Counted from the stretch's first letter, positions 1 to 8,062 are shown. The stretch: 62,985 nt of DNA from Bacillus sanguinis (GCF_018332475.1 NZ_BOQB01000097.1:1-62985), one strand, 5' to 3'. Notes: generated from the letters alone by a model not told the origin. Numbers and translations are program-made.

Positions 1-1053
1 ACGAAAGCTTTTCATTTAATTGATACAAATCGAAAAGAAACCACTGTACCAAATAATCATGAAAATCGTGAGTTAATGATACAAGTATACTATCCTGCCG
101 AAAAAGGATCAGGGAAGCCTTCTGCTTATTTTGAGAACATAAACGAGCTGGCTGAACAATTGGCAGTAATAAACGGTGCTCCATATATCGTAACGACACA
201 TTTAGGGCTGACAAAAACACATTCTTATCAAGATGCTAAGCCACTTCAAGATAAAGAAAAATTCCCCCTACTTTTATTCGGCCATGGGATGGGATTATAT
301 GGTCAACAAAATACATTCCAGTTAGAGGAATTAGCTAGCCAAGGCTATGTAGTAATCGCTCTTAATTTCACAGGATATGCAGCAACAACGATTTTCCCTA
401 ACGGAAACCGTGTAGACTCTATACCAATTGAATATACACCTACCGCCTTAAATACCATAGTTCAAAAATGGGAACAGGATACTACTTTTGTTTTAAACGA
501 AGTAATAAAAGGCAATTTCGATAAAAGTTTTAAAACTATCGCAGACTTAATTGATTATGACAAAATTGGAATGTTCGGTCACTCTGTTGGCGGATCAACT
601 TCCGCACAAATGTTAGTAAAAGATACGCGTATTAAAGCTGCAATTGATATGGATGGTGGATTGTATGGCGATCCAATGCCTAAAGACGGTCCTCAGAAAC
701 CATTCATGTTGATGAATTCTGAGGCGTCGATTCATTATATGAAAGAAGCTGAGAATCCAAAGATAACCGGAATCCAAAATGAATTATTGGAAATAGTCTA
801 TTTAAGAAATAAAACTATTGAAAAACCGGGCGTGTACACAGTGGTAATTCCAAAAACAAACCATACTAGTTTTACAGATTTAGCAGCATTTTCACCTATT
901 ATTAACGAACCAGACGAAGATGTAGCCGCAAATTATACACTCATTAATAAACTAGTAACTAGCTTCTTTGATCAAAATTTAAAAGGAATAAACGAAAATC
1001 ATTTAGAAGAAATTCAGAAGCAATATCCTGAACTTCAGCTCATTAAACACTAA
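1..1053 (+). CDS. PAF-acetylhydrolase-like alpha/beta hydrolase, 5'-truncated by window edge
   Basis: Serine esterase of the alpha/beta-hydrolase fold, resembling the platelet-activating factor acetylhydrolase / dienelactone hydrolase group. The frame is open back to base 1 and the residues before the first ATG (position 76) read as a family-like strand (FHLIDTNRKE, then ELMIQVYYPAE), so the gene very probably begins outside the window and 76 is not the true start. Visible motifs are the oxyanion-loop FGHGMG, the nucleophile elbow GHSVGG, an acid candidate in AIDMDGG and a late His in KTNHTSF. The substrate cannot be told from sequence. It ends just before a terminator-like hairpin. Confidence 0.8.
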   Translation, partial: TKAFHLIDTNRKETTVPNNHENRELMIQVYYPAEKGSGKPSAYFENINELAEQLAVINGAPYIVTTHLGLTKTHSYQDAKPLQDKEKFPLLLFGHGMGLYGQQNTFQLEELASQGYVVIALNFTGYAATTIFPNGNRVDSIPIEYTPTALNTIVQKWEQDTTFVLNEVIKGNFDKSFKTIADLIDYDKIGMFGHSVGGSTSAQMLVKDTRIKAAIDMDGGLYGDPMPKDGPQKPFMLMNSEASIHYMKEAENPKITGIQNELLEIVYLRNKTIEKPGVYTVVIPKTNHTSFTDLAAFSPIINEPDEDVAANYTLINKLVTSFFDQNLKGINENHLEEIQKQYPELQLIKH

Positions 1054-1080
1054 TAATCATTCATTTACCTAGTCATGTAG

Positions 1081-1105
1081 CCCCTCACTATACTTGAGGG
1101 GTTTC
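1081..1105 (+). terminator. Terminator-like hairpin after the esterase
   Basis: CCCCTCA at 1081-1087 pairs with TGAGGGG at 1095-1101, followed by a short T run. It lies 28 bases after the esterase stop codon. The U-tract is short, so efficiency is uncertain. Confidence 0.5.
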
Positions 1106-1122
1106 CGCTTTAAAACAATTAT

Positions 1123-1150
1123 AAAAAAAGGCCCCATCACTGGGGCGCTC
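1123..1150 (-). terminator. Intrinsic terminator, minus strand
   Basis: On the minus strand GCCCC (1146-1142) pairs with GGGGC (1135-1131) and is followed by seven T residues. It faces transcripts coming from the small gene at 1403-1648 and would back up that gene's own hairpin. Confidence 0.6.
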
Positions 1151-1361
1151 AAAAAATAATATAAGTAAATGAATTAAAACAAATAACAGACAACTAAAAT
1201 ATATAACATAAAAATTGTATAATCTATATATATGCAATATTACATGGAAAAATTTCATTATTACATGCTATACTAAAACAGGAGTCGACAATCGTTATTT
1301 TCTTCTTATTTTTTAAAGCAATATGGATATATCTTCTTAACTTCATTTGGATTGTACAAAC

Positions 1362-1393
1362 AAAAGAAGACATCTTACTAGATGTCTTCTTTT
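1362..1393. terminator. Bidirectional terminator hairpin
   Basis: A perfect 13-bp inverted repeat, AAAAGAAGACATC (1362-1374) and GATGTCTTCTTTT (1381-1393) with a 6-nt loop. On the minus strand it lies 9 bases past the stop codon of the small coiled-coil gene. Confidence 0.75.
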
Positions 1394-1402
1394 CGTATAG
1401 TT

Positions 1403-1648
1403 TTATGAATTCTTTTGCGAAGATGCTCTCCAAGCACGAAAAGATGTTGGGCGTCCAGAATGAGCTCTTTGCTTTGCAGCAGCAACAACTGGTTTTTCTT
1501 CAATAGTCATTGGTTTTTCTTCCACAATCGCTGATTTTTCTTCAAGAGTATTCACAGCTGTTTGCATTTTTTCCAACTGCTCTTTTAAGGCTTGCTGTTC
1601 AATCTTTAAATCCGTAAGTAATCGTAAAATCATTTCAGAATTGGCCAT
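1403..1648 (-). CDS. Small coiled-coil protein of unknown function (81 aa)
   Basis: The start chosen is the ATG at 1648, because GGAGG lies six bases upstream; a longer frame to 1687 has no ribosome site. The first ~45 residues are a heptad-like coiled coil (MILRLLTDLKIEQQALKEQL). A short repeated stretch with EEKP motifs follows, then a basic, Ser/Arg-rich tail (GRPTSFRAWRASSQK). No catalytic motif or membrane segment is seen. I do not recognise the family; the basic tail could bind nucleic acid, but that is only inference. The gene is monocistronic with its own terminator. Confidence 0.6.
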   Translation of the reverse strand: MANSEMILRLLTDLKIEQQALKEQLEKMQTAVNTLEEKSAIVEEKPMTIEEKPVVAAAKQRAHSGRPTSFRAWRASSQKNS

Positions 1649-1847
1649 AAAGATCCTCCTTCCCCCAATACACAGAATAAAATACAATATGTCATCCGCA
1701 TAATACTCGTGACAAAAATAAGGTCGTCAATTCTTATAAAATCTAACCTTCTTTTATTTTTCAAAAGGACCTGCTCAAGATTATCTGTAAAAACATAAAG
1801 TGAATTAAATCCATTAATTAATGGTCTTTATGGAAGGAGGAGTTAAT

Positions 1848-1973
1848 ATGGGCTATGGCGGTACTTGTGGTGGAGGCTGCGGTTTCGGCGGCGGATTCGC
1901 TTTACTTGTTGTACTCTTTATCTTATTAATCATCGTTGGCGCTAGCTGTTGGGGCGGCGGATTCGGCTGCTAA
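1848..1973 (+). CDS. YjcZ-type Gly/Cys-rich mini membrane protein (41 aa)
   Basis: A very short gene with a strong ribosome site (GGAAGGAGG) seven bases before ATG. The product has a Gly/Cys-rich head ([14 protein letters not shown]), one hydrophobic helix ([15 protein letters not shown]) and a Cys/Trp/Gly tail (CWGGGFGC). This matches the YjcZ family of small sporulation-associated proteins that occur in many copies in B. cereus genomes. A 14-bp palindrome CCATTAATTAATGG lies in the leader (1811-1824). A terminator follows directly. The sporulation link is family knowledge, not seen here. Confidence 0.8.
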   Translation: MGYGGTCGGGCGFGGGFALLVVLFILLIIVGASCWGGGFGC

Positions 1974-1977
1974 GTAA

Positions 1978-2003
1978 AGGCACTCTTGAGAGTGTCTTTT
2001 TTT
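1978..2003 (+). terminator. Terminator of the YjcZ-type gene
   Basis: AGGCACTCT pairs with AGAGTGTC across a 2-nt loop and is followed by seven T residues, five bases after the stop codon. Confidence 0.8.
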
Positions 2004-2050
2004 CTGCTTTTGGATGTACAACCCCTATCTCGAGATTGCACATTTTCAAA

Positions 2051-2109
2051 TTGACATAGCATTTCATGCACCTTATACTGTTAACAACAGTATACTGTCA
2101 TTAACAGTA
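2051..2109 (+). promoter_or_regulatory. SigA promoter overlapped by two PadR-type operators
   Basis: TTGACA (2051-2056), a 17-bp spacer and TATACT (2074-2079) form a near-consensus vegetative promoter for the PadR operon. Two adjoining inverted repeats lie on and just after the -10: TACTGTT-AAC-AACAGTA (2076-2092) and TACTGT-CATTA-ACAGTA (2093-2109). Their position suggests autorepression by the PadR protein encoded 28 bases further on. Confidence 0.8.
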
Positions 2110-2136
2110 ATATAATTCATTCTAGGAGGTATATCC

Positions 2137-2478
2137 ATGAAACATACAGGAAGACATACGGGGGCATTTCTTTTGTTATTTCTAGCTGAAGGAGATAACT
2201 ATGGCGGGCAATTATTGCAAAAGTGCGAAGAGGAACTTCCCGTCAATCCAATCGATAGCGCCATTTTATATCGCACGCTAAAGAAATTAGAAAACGAAGG
2301 TGCAATTGAATCTTACGTAAGCACAGATCATCAAGACAAACCGAGAAAGATGTACAAAATTACGCCTGCTGGAAAGGAACAACTGGCAGATTTTCAAATG
2401 GATATTGAAGAAAAAATGAAGAACTTATCCTTTTTCTTAGATAAATATAAAGACTTAAAGGAATCTGATCATGATTAA
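2137..2478 (+). CDS. PadR-family transcriptional regulator
   Basis: A 113-residue winged-helix regulator. The body has the PadR pattern: a helix-turn-helix segment, then VNPIDSAILYRTLKKLENEGAIES (the recognition helix region), the wing KPRKMYKITPAGKEQLADF, and a C-terminal dimerisation helix (EEKMKNLSFFLDKYK). AGGAGG sits 7 bases before ATG. The stop overlaps the start of the following permease gene, so the three genes 2137-3477 form one operon. The promoter carries two inverted repeats that are likely its own operators. The inducer is unknown. Confidence 0.88.
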   Translation: MKHTGRHTGAFLLLFLAEGDNYGGQLLQKCEEELPVNPIDSAILYRTLKKLENEGAIESYVSTDHQDKPRKMYKITPAGKEQLADFQMDIEEKMKNLSFFLDKYKDLKESDHD

Positions 2479-2953
2479 CGGCGTGATCCTTTACACTTTA
2501 GCCGTTATTCTTACGGGGATTTCTTTTATGAAGGACCGGACGAAAACGAAAGAAGCTCTATGTAAGTCATGGAAAATGTTTCGAAATCTCCTACCTGCGA
2601 TGCTATCTATTATGCTTTTCGTTGGCTTATCGCTTTCTATATTAACACCATCCTTCATCTCTTCCATCATTGGAGAACAGTCTGGATTGTTAGGTGTTAT
2701 TTATTCAGCAATACTCGGATCCTTTGCACTTATTCCAAGCTTTGTCGTGTTCCCTCTTGGAAATACATTAGTCCAACACGGTGCAGGCCTCCCTCAAGTT
2801 GCCGCACTTATGTCTACATTCATGTCAGTAGGGATTACAACCTTGCCGATGGAACAAAAGATATTTGGACGAAGCTTTGCTTACGCACGTAATGCATCTG
2901 CATTACTCATGTCTCTTCTATTCTCCTATATCATTTGGATGGTGATGGTATGA
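2471..2953 (+). CDS. Permease half-protein, ArsP/DUF318-like (160 aa)
   Basis: An integral membrane protein with about four to five hydrophobic segments and a polar loop rich in Gly/Pro (GSFALIPSFVVFPLGNTLVQHG). The layout recalls the ArsP_1 (PF03773) permease family, which normally has two such halves in one chain. Here it is about half that length and is followed by a second, similar half. Its start lies within the end of padR and its stop overlaps the next start in an ATGA arrangement, so the two halves are probably made together and pair in the membrane. The substrate is unknown; arsenic transport should not be assumed. Confidence 0.6.
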   Translation: MINGVILYTLAVILTGISFMKDRTKTKEALCKSWKMFRNLLPAMLSIMLFVGLSLSILTPSFISSIIGEQSGLLGVIYSAILGSFALIPSFVVFPLGNTLVQHGAGLPQVAALMSTFMSVGITTLPMEQKIFGRSFAYARNASALLMSLLFSYIIWMVMV

Positions 2954-3477
2954 AAGAACTAAAAAGATATCGCTTCTTTTTCATCTTACTACTCGGTCTC
3001 TTTATATTAACTTTTATAAATCAATCTTTAGGATGGAGCGCATTACAACTAACAGGAAATAGCATTTTAGATATGTTGTTTCTCCTTCCCCCTGTCCTAC
3101 TATTTGTAGGATTACTTGATCAATGGGTGAAAAAAGAAACGCTCATGAAATATATGGGCGAAAAATCCGGCGTATACGGAATCTTATTCTCTCTCTTATT
3201 AGGCGGCATTGCAGCTGGTCCTCTCTACGTTGCCTTCCCAATTGCAGCACTACTTCTAAAGAAAGGCGCAAGCATTCGATACATCGTATTTTTCTTAGGC
3301 GTTTGGACAACTGCGAAATTGCCGATTCTCGTGTATGAATTTTCTTCATTTGGTGCTACTTTTACATTCATTCATATTTGCTTCGGTTTAGTGTTCTTTT
3401 ATGTAATGGGGCTTATTTTTGAGAGGTTTTATGATCAAAGGCAGTTGCTAAGGTATGATGTTACAAAAGAAATGTAA
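2950..3477 (+). CDS. Second permease half-protein, ArsP/DUF318-like
   Basis: A 175-residue membrane protein starting at the ATG at 2950, whose ATGA overlaps the stop of the preceding half. An upstream in-frame ATG at 2935 is possible but coupling favours 2950. It has five hydrophobic segments and a central conserved-looking stretch (GGIAAGPLYVAFPIAALLL) that parallels the loop of its partner, as expected for the second repeat of a split ArsP-like permease. A hairpin terminator follows immediately. Confidence 0.6.
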   Translation: MKELKRYRFFFILLLGLFILTFINQSLGWSALQLTGNSILDMLFLLPPVLLFVGLLDQWVKKETLMKYMGEKSGVYGILFSLLLGGIAAGPLYVAFPIAALLLKKGASIRYIVFFLGVWTTAKLPILVYEFSSFGATFTFIHICFGLVFFYVMGLIFERFYDQRQLLRYDVTKEM

Positions 3478-3511
3478 AAAGACATCTTTATCTATTAAAG
3501 ATGTCTTTTTT
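3476..3511. terminator. Bidirectional terminator
   Basis: AAAAAGACATCTTTA and TAAAGATGTCTTTTT form a 15-bp stem with a 5-nt loop between the convergent permease operon and the MFS exporter gene. Confidence 0.85.
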
Positions 3512-3520
3512 ATATAAACC

Positions 3521-4996
3521 TTAATTCTCGTTCTGTAAAACCCTCGCTGCCTTTACTCCCTCTTTCTCTTCTTTTAAAAACAACGATACGATAAATGCAA
3601 CAACAATAAAGATTAATCCAAGTGTAAATGCACCTTGGAATCCTGATGTTAAACCGTTTAACTTCTCTACTGGATCCATTGGATTTGCGGAGCTTTCCAT
3701 ATAGTTAGCTGTTCCTGAAGACATTTTCGAAATAAAGATAGCCGTACCAATTGCGCCAGCTACTTGTTGCAACGTACTAAACAGTGCTGTTCCGTGTGGA
3801 TATAAATCTGGTGTTAATTGATTTAAACCGTATGTTTGTGCTGTCATGACAAACATGAGTCCAACCATTAATACGCTATGCATGACAATAATTTGTACCA
3901 TTGATGTGTCAGGAGTAATGCCTTTAAACAAGAACATCGCAATCCCTACTAACACAATACCAGGAACGATAATAACTTTCGGGCTAAATTTATCAAATAG
4001 TTTACCCGCGATTGGTCCCATTATGGCGTTAATAACACTTCCTGGAAGCATGATAATTCCTGATTTAAACGCTGTAACGAGTAAAACTGTTTGCAGGAAC
4101 ATCGGTAATAAAGTCATCGTTGAAAATAATGACATCATCACGATGACGATTAATCCAACTGATAATGTAAACATCGGAACTTTAAATGCGCGTAATTCTA
4201 AAATTGGATTCTCAATTTTCAATTGTCGAACGGCAAAAATACATAATGAGATAAGCCCAACAAGTAAAGTGCCATACACTTTCGCATCAGACCATCCTAA
4301 ATCACCTGATGCACTAAAGCTATACACAAGTCCTCCAAATCCTAATGTCGATAAAAGGATTGATGGATAATCTACTTTTGGCCTTGTTAACTCTGAAACA
4401 TTTTGAATGTACTTCATTCCAATCATAATGGAAATGATCACGATCGGAATAACAATGTAGAATAACCAGCGCCAATTTAATGAATCAACGATTACTCCAG
4501 ATAATGTAGGGCCAATTGCCGGAGCTGCCATCATCACAAGTGCGATTAATCCCATTGTGGCACCACGTTTTTCAGGCGGACAAATGATTAAAATCGTATT
4601 CATTAATAACGGTGTAATTAATCCCGTCGCTACTGCTTGGACGATACGGCCGACTAATAAAATGGAAAATGTCGGCGCGAATCCCGCAATTAATGTACCA
4701 GCTAAAAACGTTACCATAGCGATTAAAAACATTTGTCTCGTTGTGAGCCATTGCTGAAGTAACGCTGTAATCGGGACTAAAACACCAACCACTAACATGT
4801 AAGCTGTAGAAAGCCATTGAATCGTTGAAGCCGTTACGCCAAATTCTTTCATTAATACAGTTAACGCATTACCAAGTAATGTTTCGTTTAATAATGCAAC
4901 CATTGCCCCTAAAAGTAATGCAATTAAAATGGGGGTATGTTTCAAATTAGAAGTATCAACTTTGCCACTTGTAGGGCTCTTAGTTGTCATATTCAT
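3521..4996 (-). CDS. DHA2-family (EmrB/QacA) multidrug MFS transporter
   Basis: A 491-residue MFS drug:proton antiporter with the ~14 hydrophobic segments typical of the DHA2 family. The motif-C-like segment (LIALVMMAAPAIGPTLSGVI) and the early loop motif (VGRIVQAVATGLITPLL) are clear. GGAGG is 10-12 bases upstream of ATG. It is divergent from a TetR-type regulator, and the 142-bp spacer contains two inverted repeats, so it is probably repressed by that regulator until a toxic ligand is bound. The drug range is unknown. Confidence 0.88.
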   Translation of the reverse strand: MNMTTKSPTSGKVDTSNLKHTPILIALLLGAMVALLNETLLGNALTVLMKEFGVTASTIQWLSTAYMLVVGVLVPITALLQQWLTTRQMFLIAMVTFLAGTLIAGFAPTFSILLVGRIVQAVATGLITPLLMNTILIICPPEKRGATMGLIALVMMAAPAIGPTLSGVIVDSLNWRWLFYIVIPIVIISIMIGMKYIQNVSELTRPKVDYPSILLSTLGFGGLVYSFSASGDLGWSDAKVYGTLLVGLISLCIFAVRQLKIENPILELRAFKVPMFTLSVGLIVIVMMSLFSTMTLLPMFLQTVLLVTAFKSGIIMLPGSVINAIMGPIAGKLFDKFSPKVIIVPGIVLVGIAMFLFKGITPDTSMVQIIVMHSVLMVGLMFVMTAQTYGLNQLTPDLYPHGTALFSTLQQVAGAIGTAIFISKMSSGTANYMESSANPMDPVEKLNGLTSGFQGAFTLGLIFIVVAFIVSLFLKEEKEGVKAARVLQNEN

Positions 4997-5046
4997 TTAC
5001 AGATTCTCCTCCTGTTTCTTACTTAAAAAGCTTTAAATAAACCCGA

Positions 5047-5121
5047 ACACATGTAATATAATATACATGTGTAGATTAAAAAGGGAGAATCAATTTTCAG
5101 CCATTGTATACTTAATCTACA
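5047..5121. promoter_or_regulatory. Inverted repeats between the MFS exporter and tetR genes
   Basis: Two candidate operators. ACACATGTA (5047-5055) and TACATGTGT (5064-5072) form a 9-bp-arm palindrome. TGTAGATTAA (5070-5079) and TTAATCTACA (5112-5121) form a perfect 10-bp inverted repeat spanning the likely tetR promoter and ending just before its ribosome site. Confidence 0.6.
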
Positions 5122-5138
5122 AAAAAGGAGAATTGTAG

Positions 5139-5714
5139 ATGAATGATAATGAAAAACAACTCGATTTACGTATTAGACGTACACATAAATTACTATGGGA
5201 TTCCTTATTCGAATTAATGACGCAATCAAAACAAAAATATAGTACCATCACGATTAACCAAATATGTGATCGTGCAATGGTACACCGAACAACCTTTTAT
5301 AAACACTTTGAAGATAAAGATGCTTTATTAACATTTGGATTTAAACGATACAGCAAGATAGTTGCCGAAATACCGCTTTTAGATCGATTAAGTAAACCAT
5401 TTCAAGTGATGGAACAATTCCTTCACCATGAAGAAATCGGTAAAATATTAGAGACACAAATGTCCGATGAACAATTCAATAGCTGCATTCATTATTTAAG
5501 CCACGAAATAAGAAAACAAGAAACCGAAGCGCTAAATCGTCTTTGTAAAAATCATACGATGCCAAACGATTTAATAACGGAATTTTATTCAGGGGTAATC
5601 AACTCATTAAGCTCATGGTGGTTTCAAAATGAAAGGAAATTGCCTGCAGCTGAAATGGATAAGTATTTCCATCAACTTATTAATCGGGATATTTTTCAGT
5701 TTGAAAAAGAGTAG
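5139..5714 (+). CDS. TetR/AcrR-family transcriptional regulator
   Basis: A 191-residue TetR-type repressor. The N-terminal DNA-binding domain is clear (ITINQICDRAMVHRTTFYKH, then FEDKDALLTFGFKRY). The C-terminal ligand and dimer domain is of the type with a FYSGVINSLSSWWFQN helix. AAAAAAGGAG lies seven bases before ATG. It is divergent from the DHA2 exporter and most likely controls that gene and itself through the shared spacer. Confidence 0.88.
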   Translation: MNDNEKQLDLRIRRTHKLLWDSLFELMTQSKQKYSTITINQICDRAMVHRTTFYKHFEDKDALLTFGFKRYSKIVAEIPLLDRLSKPFQVMEQFLHHEEIGKILETQMSDEQFNSCIHYLSHEIRKQETEALNRLCKNHTMPNDLITEFYSGVINSLSSWWFQNERKLPAAEMDKYFHQLINRDIFQFEKE

Positions 5715-5793
5715 GACTACAGATAAGAACATGATATGTTTTCGATAGAATACGATATAAATGTTACAGCGAATAAATGGCATATAACAAAAA

Positions 5794-5885
5794 GAAGAGA
5801 TGTGCTAACATCTCTTCACGTAAATTTTCTTTTTTAATGAGACTTTTTTAGATGCTATCTTCGAATAAGGTAGCATCTAAAAAAG
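5794..5885. terminator. Two hairpin terminators between tetR and the TauE/SafE gene
   Basis: GAAGAGATGT-GCTA-ACATCTCTTC (5794-5817) serves the plus strand. CTTTTTTAGATGCTA (5843-5857) and TAGCATCTAAAAAAG (5871-5885) form a 15-bp bidirectional stem that serves both convergent genes. Nothing else is seen in this 240-bp spacer. Confidence 0.75.
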
Positions 5886-5956
5886 TTAAAAGGAATTTTC
5901 CCTAGTGTCTTCTTATATTTTATGTAATCTTGACCTTTTCTACGTCCTTTGATTAC

Positions 5957-6724
5957 TTACTGCACATAGTCATACAGATTTTTCGCTAACAGCAAACAAG
6001 TTACGGTAATGAAAAGGGCGCGAACATACCCGCTTCCTTTTTTTATAGCAAATCTGGAGCCGGCGATTCCTCCAGCAATTTGAGCAATCCCCATTATAAA
6101 ACCATACACATAGTTTACTTGCCCTACATACATAAACATCAACAATGCACCAACGTTACTTCCTAAATTAAGAAACTTCGCAGTACCTGCTGCTTTTAAA
6201 AAATCATACCCAATAAATAAAAGAGAAAACATTAAAAATGAACCTGTACCAGGACCTAGAAATCCATCATAAAAACCAATAGCAAAAATAAAAAAGGTAA
6301 AAATAATGACGTGTCGACCAGACAATTTTTTATGAGTGGAAATACTACCCCAATCCTTTTTGAATATCGTATAAATAGCGACCACACCAAGCATGATCAG
6401 CATTAATGGCTTCAGTACTTCTGGATTCATTAAATGAACGGTCCATGCCCCTATTATGGAACCTATGAAAGTGATTGGAAATAATTTAAACGCCGATTTC
6501 AAATCAAGATTACCAGAACGATAAAACACAATATTACTAGTTGCACTCCCCATTGTTGATGCTAATTTATTCGTGGCTACTGCACTTGCTGGATTCAATC
6601 CTGTAAATAATAAAGCTGGTAAGGCAATCAATCCACCACCACCTACAACTGAATCAATAAATGCAGCTACAAATCCAAAAACAATCAAAATCATTAATAC
6701 AGATGGGTCTAAATAAAAATCCAT
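5957..6724 (-). CDS. TauE/SafE-family permease (sulfite exporter-like)
   Basis: A 255-residue protein starting at the ATG at 6724, chosen because GGGGAGG lies eight bases upstream; an ORF extension to 6748 has no such signal. About eight membrane segments are seen, with the family's repeated motifs: VVGGGGLIALPALLF near the N-terminus and YDGFLGPGTGSFLMF in the second half. The family moves small anions such as sulfite, sulfoacetate or related organosulfonates; the substrate here is unknown. It is divergent from the trmB-type gene, with palindromes and a bcr1 copy in between. Confidence 0.85.
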   Translation of the reverse strand: MDFYLDPSVLMILIVFGFVAAFIDSVVGGGGLIALPALLFTGLNPASAVATNKLASTMGSATSNIVFYRSGNLDLKSAFKLFPITFIGSIIGAWTVHLMNPEVLKPLMLIMLGVVAIYTIFKKDWGSISTHKKLSGRHVIIFTFFIFAIGFYDGFLGPGTGSFLMFSLLFIGYDFLKAAGTAKFLNLGSNVGALLMFMYVGQVNYVYGFIMGIAQIAGGIAGSRFAIKKGSGYVRALFITVTCLLLAKNLYDYVQ

Positions 6725-6746
6725 ACTAGTAGCCTCCCCTTTAGTC

Positions 6747-6805
6747 ACTATTGTAATAGTAACTACCTATTTGCTAAATGTAAAGAGTTATTGTAACGTT
6801 ACAAT
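6747..6805. promoter_or_regulatory. Palindromes in the tauE/trmB divergent spacer
   Basis: ACTATTGTAATAGT (6747-6760, six-base arms) and the perfect 16-bp palindrome ATTGTAACGTTACAAT (6790-6805) share the half-site ATTGTAA. They sit between divergent genes and could be operators for the TrmB-like regulator or for tauE. The second abuts the bcr1 insertion. Confidence 0.5.
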
Positions 6806-6961
6806 ATAAAGTGAAACTTTAATCAGTGGGGGTTTTGTTCATCCCCCACTGATTATTAGTTGAACCAATCGGGCTTTTACGGGCAGTTGATCCCCACCTA
6901 ACTTCTTTGCTTCCGCTGAATTTTGAGGTGGGGGTCTTACTGCCCGTTAAAGCGGGATAAA
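6806..6961 (+). repeat. bcr1-type repeat element, full copy
   Basis: A 146-bp core (6811-6956) flanked by ATAAA on both sides (6806-6810, 6957-6961), matching the length, target duplication and sequence style of B. cereus group bcr1. It begins GTGAAACTTTAATCAG, folds a first hairpin with arms AATCAGTGGGGG / CCCCCACTGATT, and has a second long imperfect hairpin with arms ACGGGCAGT / ACTGCCCGT enclosing CCCCACCT / AGGTGGGG. It lies in the 5' leader of the trmB-type gene. A second full copy is at 59075-59228. Confidence 0.85.
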
Positions 6962-6984
6962 AGCAAACATCGGAGGACAAAAAA

Positions 6985-7770
6985 GTGGACTACATAGTGC
7001 AACAGCTTAAAAAAATTGGTTTTAATGAATATGAAGCTAAATCTTATGTATCTCTTGTGAAACAGGGGCCTGTCACAGCCTATCAAGTGAGTAAGGATTC
7101 GGGTGTCCCAAGAGCGCGAATTTATGAGATTTTAGGTAACCTTGTAGAAAAAGGAATTGTCATGAAAGAAGAAATAAATGACACCACTCGCTATTCACCT
7201 CTACCTGTTGAAATCTTTTTACAGAAGGCTCAATCAGAATGGCAGTCTACTTATGAAGGAATTAGTGATTCATTAAAAAAACTAGAAACTTCCGAGGAAA
7301 AAACGGATAATCGAGTAATTACTTTAAAAGACAATCAAACAATCATTAGCTATTGTCAGACATTAATAAAAAAAGCCGAAAATCGTATTGTCATTTCGAT
7401 GTGGGATGAAATGTATGAAGCGTTAAAAGAGGATCTAGCTGAGGTAGCTGATAAAGTCACAGTACAAGGCATTACCTTGCATGTTGAAAATCCCCTTAAA
7501 AATCTAGAAGCCCATCGTATAACTGCTTATACCGAAACCCTCTCTACAGAGCATTGGTTTATTTTATCGATAGATTCTAAAGAAATGATCTATGGACCAT
7601 CACTTGAGGAGCGTAATATTGCCTTTTATACAGATGACCCCGTTCATATATACCTATTAGAGGATTATGTATGGCATGATGTTTTAGTGAATCGACTTGT
7701 CCGACGTAGCCAAGATGACTTGGAGCAATGGATTACTGCGGAGAGAAGGGCTTTCTTTATGGGAAAATAA
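6985..7770 (+). CDS. TrmB-family transcriptional regulator
   Basis: A 261-residue regulator starting at GTG with GGAGGA eight bases upstream. The N-terminal ~75 residues form the TrmB winged helix (LKKIGFNEYEAKSYVSLV, GVPRARIYEILGNLVEKGIV). A linker coiled coil and a phospholipase-D-like C-terminal ligand domain follow (ENRIVISMWDEMYEAL). TrmB proteins sense sugars or other small molecules; the ligand here is unknown. The bcr1 element immediately upstream would be in its mRNA leader unless a promoter lies inside it. Confidence 0.85.
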   Translation: MDYIVQQLKKIGFNEYEAKSYVSLVKQGPVTAYQVSKDSGVPRARIYEILGNLVEKGIVMKEEINDTTRYSPLPVEIFLQKAQSEWQSTYEGISDSLKKLETSEEKTDNRVITLKDNQTIISYCQTLIKKAENRIVISMWDEMYEALKEDLAEVADKVTVQGITLHVENPLKNLEAHRITAYTETLSTEHWFILSIDSKEMIYGPSLEERNIAFYTDDPVHIYLLEDYVWHDVLVNRLVRRSQDDLEQWITAERRAFFMGK

Positions 7771-8061
7771 GTATACAGAATTAGTTGAATTCACCAACAT
7801 ACTATTTCATAAATCCCATGAAGTTCAGGGGCCAAACTACGAGATACTTTCGGCAAGATCCTTCAAGAATTACGAGCAGATACAAATGCAGATCCACTTG
7901 CGAAATTCATTGTATATGAACTGACACTAGATAAAACTAACTTTGAATTAGTAAAAGTTTTAACGGAAGAATTAGCATTGCTTCAAACAGAGCTTCAAAG
8001 AGTCCCACCAGCTAATAAACATTTACAAAAGCAAATCAAAAAATTTGCGTATTTAACCTAA
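7769..8061 (+). pseudogene. Frameshifted remnant of a small unknown gene
   Basis: Two adjacent frames read like one protein. Frame 2 from 7769 reads YTELVEFTNILFHKSHEVQG. From about 7825 frame 1 reads LRDTFGKILQELRADTNADP and runs through LAKFIVYELTLDKTNFELVK to a TAA at 8059-8061, ending LQKQIKKFAYLT. The frame-1 part has no start codon after its preceding stop. The simplest reading is a gene with a frameshift and lost start. I do not recognise the family. A terminator hairpin follows two bases later, as for a real gene end. Confidence 0.5.
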
Positions 8062-8062
8062 T

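Noticed and set aside
1224-1433. 69-codon minus-strand frame
   Set aside because: It runs through a strong terminator hairpin and overlaps the small coiled-coil gene in another frame, with no ribosome site.
2569-2892. 107-codon frame inside the first permease gene
   Set aside because: Out-of-frame shadow; the membrane protein frame has coupling, hydrophobic pattern and family-like motifs.
6806-6961. Riboswitch or T-box before the trmB-type gene
   Set aside because: The same structured sequence recurs at 59075 in an unrelated context with ATAAA flanks, which fits a mobile repeat and not a gene-specific leader.
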